From: an uncultured Bacteroidales bacterium
Lineage (GTDB): Bacteria > Bacteroidota > Bacteroidia > Bacteroidales > CAIXZF01
Assembly (NCBI GenBank): GCA_903923925.1
Contig: CAIXZF010000002.1
Coordinates: forward strand, 1-47,356
Reading direction: 5' to 3'
DNA: 47,356 nucleotides
Shown: positions 46,573 to 47,356 of the stretch, piece by piece
How the letters are laid out: each line of letters begins with the position of its first letter
Position numbering within the stretch: the first letter of the stretch is position 1
Notes under the pieces: model-generated
The model's database searches: none
Told to the model about the DNA's origin: nothing
Seen by the model: only the letters and a program-made list of their open reading frames with translations
Program-made: the position numbers and the translations under genes

Positions 46573-46872
46573 ATGTTTGAATTTCCCATTAGGACATATA
46601 TTAAAAATGTCGCCTCCCTTCAGGTTAAACCCGAATTGTGTAATGGCTGCAAACTATGTGTGATGGTTTGCCCAAGGAATGTATTGAAAGTGACAGACCG
46701 GAAAGTTTGTATAGTTCAGCTTGACAGTTGCATTGAATGTGGTGCGTGTATGGTTAATTGCAGCGAAGGTGCAATCTTCGTAAAATCAGGAGTAGGTTGC
46801 GCTGCTGGTGTGATCAATGGGATGATTCGTGGTACAGAGCCTAGTTGTGATTGCGGGGAGGGATGCTGCTGA
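46573..46872 (+). CDS. hgcB: HgcB, 2[4Fe-4S] ferredoxin partner of HgcA
   Basis: 99 residues from ATG 46573, chosen over an earlier in-frame ATG inside hgcA because it follows the hgcA stop by 7 bases. Two cluster motifs: CNGCKLCVMVCP (Cys23, 26, 29, 33) and CIECGACMVNC (Cys53, 56, 59, 63), the latter matching the HgcB form C-[MI]-E-C-G-A. Then the conserved GVGCA (Cys76) and a C-terminal CDCGEGCC with the Cys pair thought to bind or pass Hg(II). It reduces the HgcA corrinoid. The tail resembles the Cys cluster of the first cassette protein. Confidence 0.96.
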   Translation: MFEFPIRTYIKNVASLQVKPELCNGCKLCVMVCPRNVLKVTDRKVCIVQLDSCIECGACMVNCSEGAIFVKSGVGCAAGVINGMIRGTEPSCDCGEGCC

Positions 46873-47027
46873 TATTGCTAACAGCACCCTTTATGTGGTG
46901 ATTTGTTCAGAAACCTGAATTTATCATCGCTGAAATCTCAGACCTCCTGACCTGGTAATTGTAAATTAGTAAGTTGTGAAGTTTTTTGTGCAAATAAAAA
47001 TGTCGGATATTTGCAAAAAAGCTGGTT

Positions 47028-47356
47028 ATGCAACATCAATTACCTTTTTTCCTGATTCGACCAAACTCGTAAATGGTTCTGTAGGCATTTTGTAGTAACT
47101 GGTCTGTGCAGTGCAACAGAACTTGGTCATACTTTAGGGGTCAATGTACGTAACGTTCAACGTTATTCACTTGCATTGAGAGCGCTTCCCTTTGGAGGGG
47201 AAATGTGCATGGTTCCATTTCTGCTGGCCAATGGCTTATTAAGCTACAACTCATTTTACTCTGAGCGTTCAAATGGATATTATGATTTTGACATCATCAT
47301 CATGATGGTCTCCTTTATGTATCTGTGCCGGATAAAGACACCTGAACAATTAAAAC
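47028..47356 (+). pseudogene. Degenerate transposase-like gene running off the window
   Basis: Starts MQHQLPFF, then shifts frame in a T run to PDSTKLVNGSVGIL, then stops. A further frame holds a helix-turn-helix (VTGLCSATELGHTLGVNVRN, VQRY) and, after an apparent internal deletion, LLSYNSFYSE and GYYDFDIIIMMVSFMYLCRI with KTPEQLK. This order (FFP...N start, HTH, then a YYxxxxIxxxLxFMxLxRIK segment) is typical of the N terminus of a DDE transposase found in Bacteroidota. At least two frame or deletion defects; the catalytic part lies beyond the edge. Confidence 0.65.

Overview
The window reads as chromosome of an anaerobic-type Bacteroidota, probably Bacteroidales or Marinilabiliales. The evidence is several large secreted proteins with type IX secretion (T9SS) C-terminal sorting tails, a CarboxypepD_reg-TonB receptor, LytS/LytTR and TPR-LuxR regulators, and promoters of the Bacteroidota TTG...TAnnTTTG type. 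No rRNA, tRNA or CRISPR array was seen. Left part (1-9.8 kb): a secreted VPS10/BNR-repeat protein, then a signalling block with a histidine-kinase fragment, a CheB-CheR-PAS fusion, a PAS-PAS histidine kinase overlapping it, and a shredded partial duplicate of that kinase. Next (9.8-10.8 kb) is a decayed first copy of a mercury-methylation cassette: a Cys-rich membrane protein, a CcdA-like membrane protein truncated by a deletion, and a stub of hgcA. From 10.8 to 14.5 kb three histidine-kinase/receiver genes on the minus strand have been joined and truncated by short deletions. Middle (14.7-26.3 kb, all minus strand): a PNPOx-like flavoprotein, a TolC fragment, a four-gene set (DUF1566 surface protein, TonB receptor, LytS-type kinase, LytTR regulator), a second large BNR/T9SS protein, a small unknown protein, and a TPR-LuxR-type regulator. 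The stretch from 26.4 to 43.8 kb is an accessory region marked by nine copies or part copies of a roughly 125-130 bp repeat, all in one orientation. Most full copies lie a few bases after the stop codon of a minus-strand gene. Between them are toxin-antitoxin modules (HepT-MntA, HigB-HigA, a zeta-like toxin with a 59-residue partner, HicA-HicB just outside), relics of HepT, Bro and IS4 genes, and cargo such as an M6 peptidase, a peptidase-propeller-barrel protein, a glycerophosphodiesterase lipoprotein and a serine hydrolase. The layout resembles a cassette array, but canonical attC core sites and an integrase were not found. The right end (44.5-46.9 kb) holds the most striking content: a second, more complete cassette of a Cys-rich membrane protein (one-base frameshift), a CcdA-like transporter, hgcA and hgcB. 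HgcA has the NVWCAGGK cap-helix motif and a C-terminal membrane domain. HgcB has two CxxCxxCxxxC ferredoxin motifs and a C-terminal Cys pair. This predicts mercury methylation capacity. The HgcB tail (CDC-x3-CC) resembles the Cys cluster of the first cassette protein (CDC-x4-CC), which suggests a thiol/mercury relay linked to the CcdA-type protein. A degenerate transposase runs off the right edge. Several single-base deletions break otherwise intact genes (zeta toxin P-loop, receiver domain, PAS fragment, Cys-rich protein). They could be real decay or uncorrected sequencing errors, and this should be settled before calling these genes dead.
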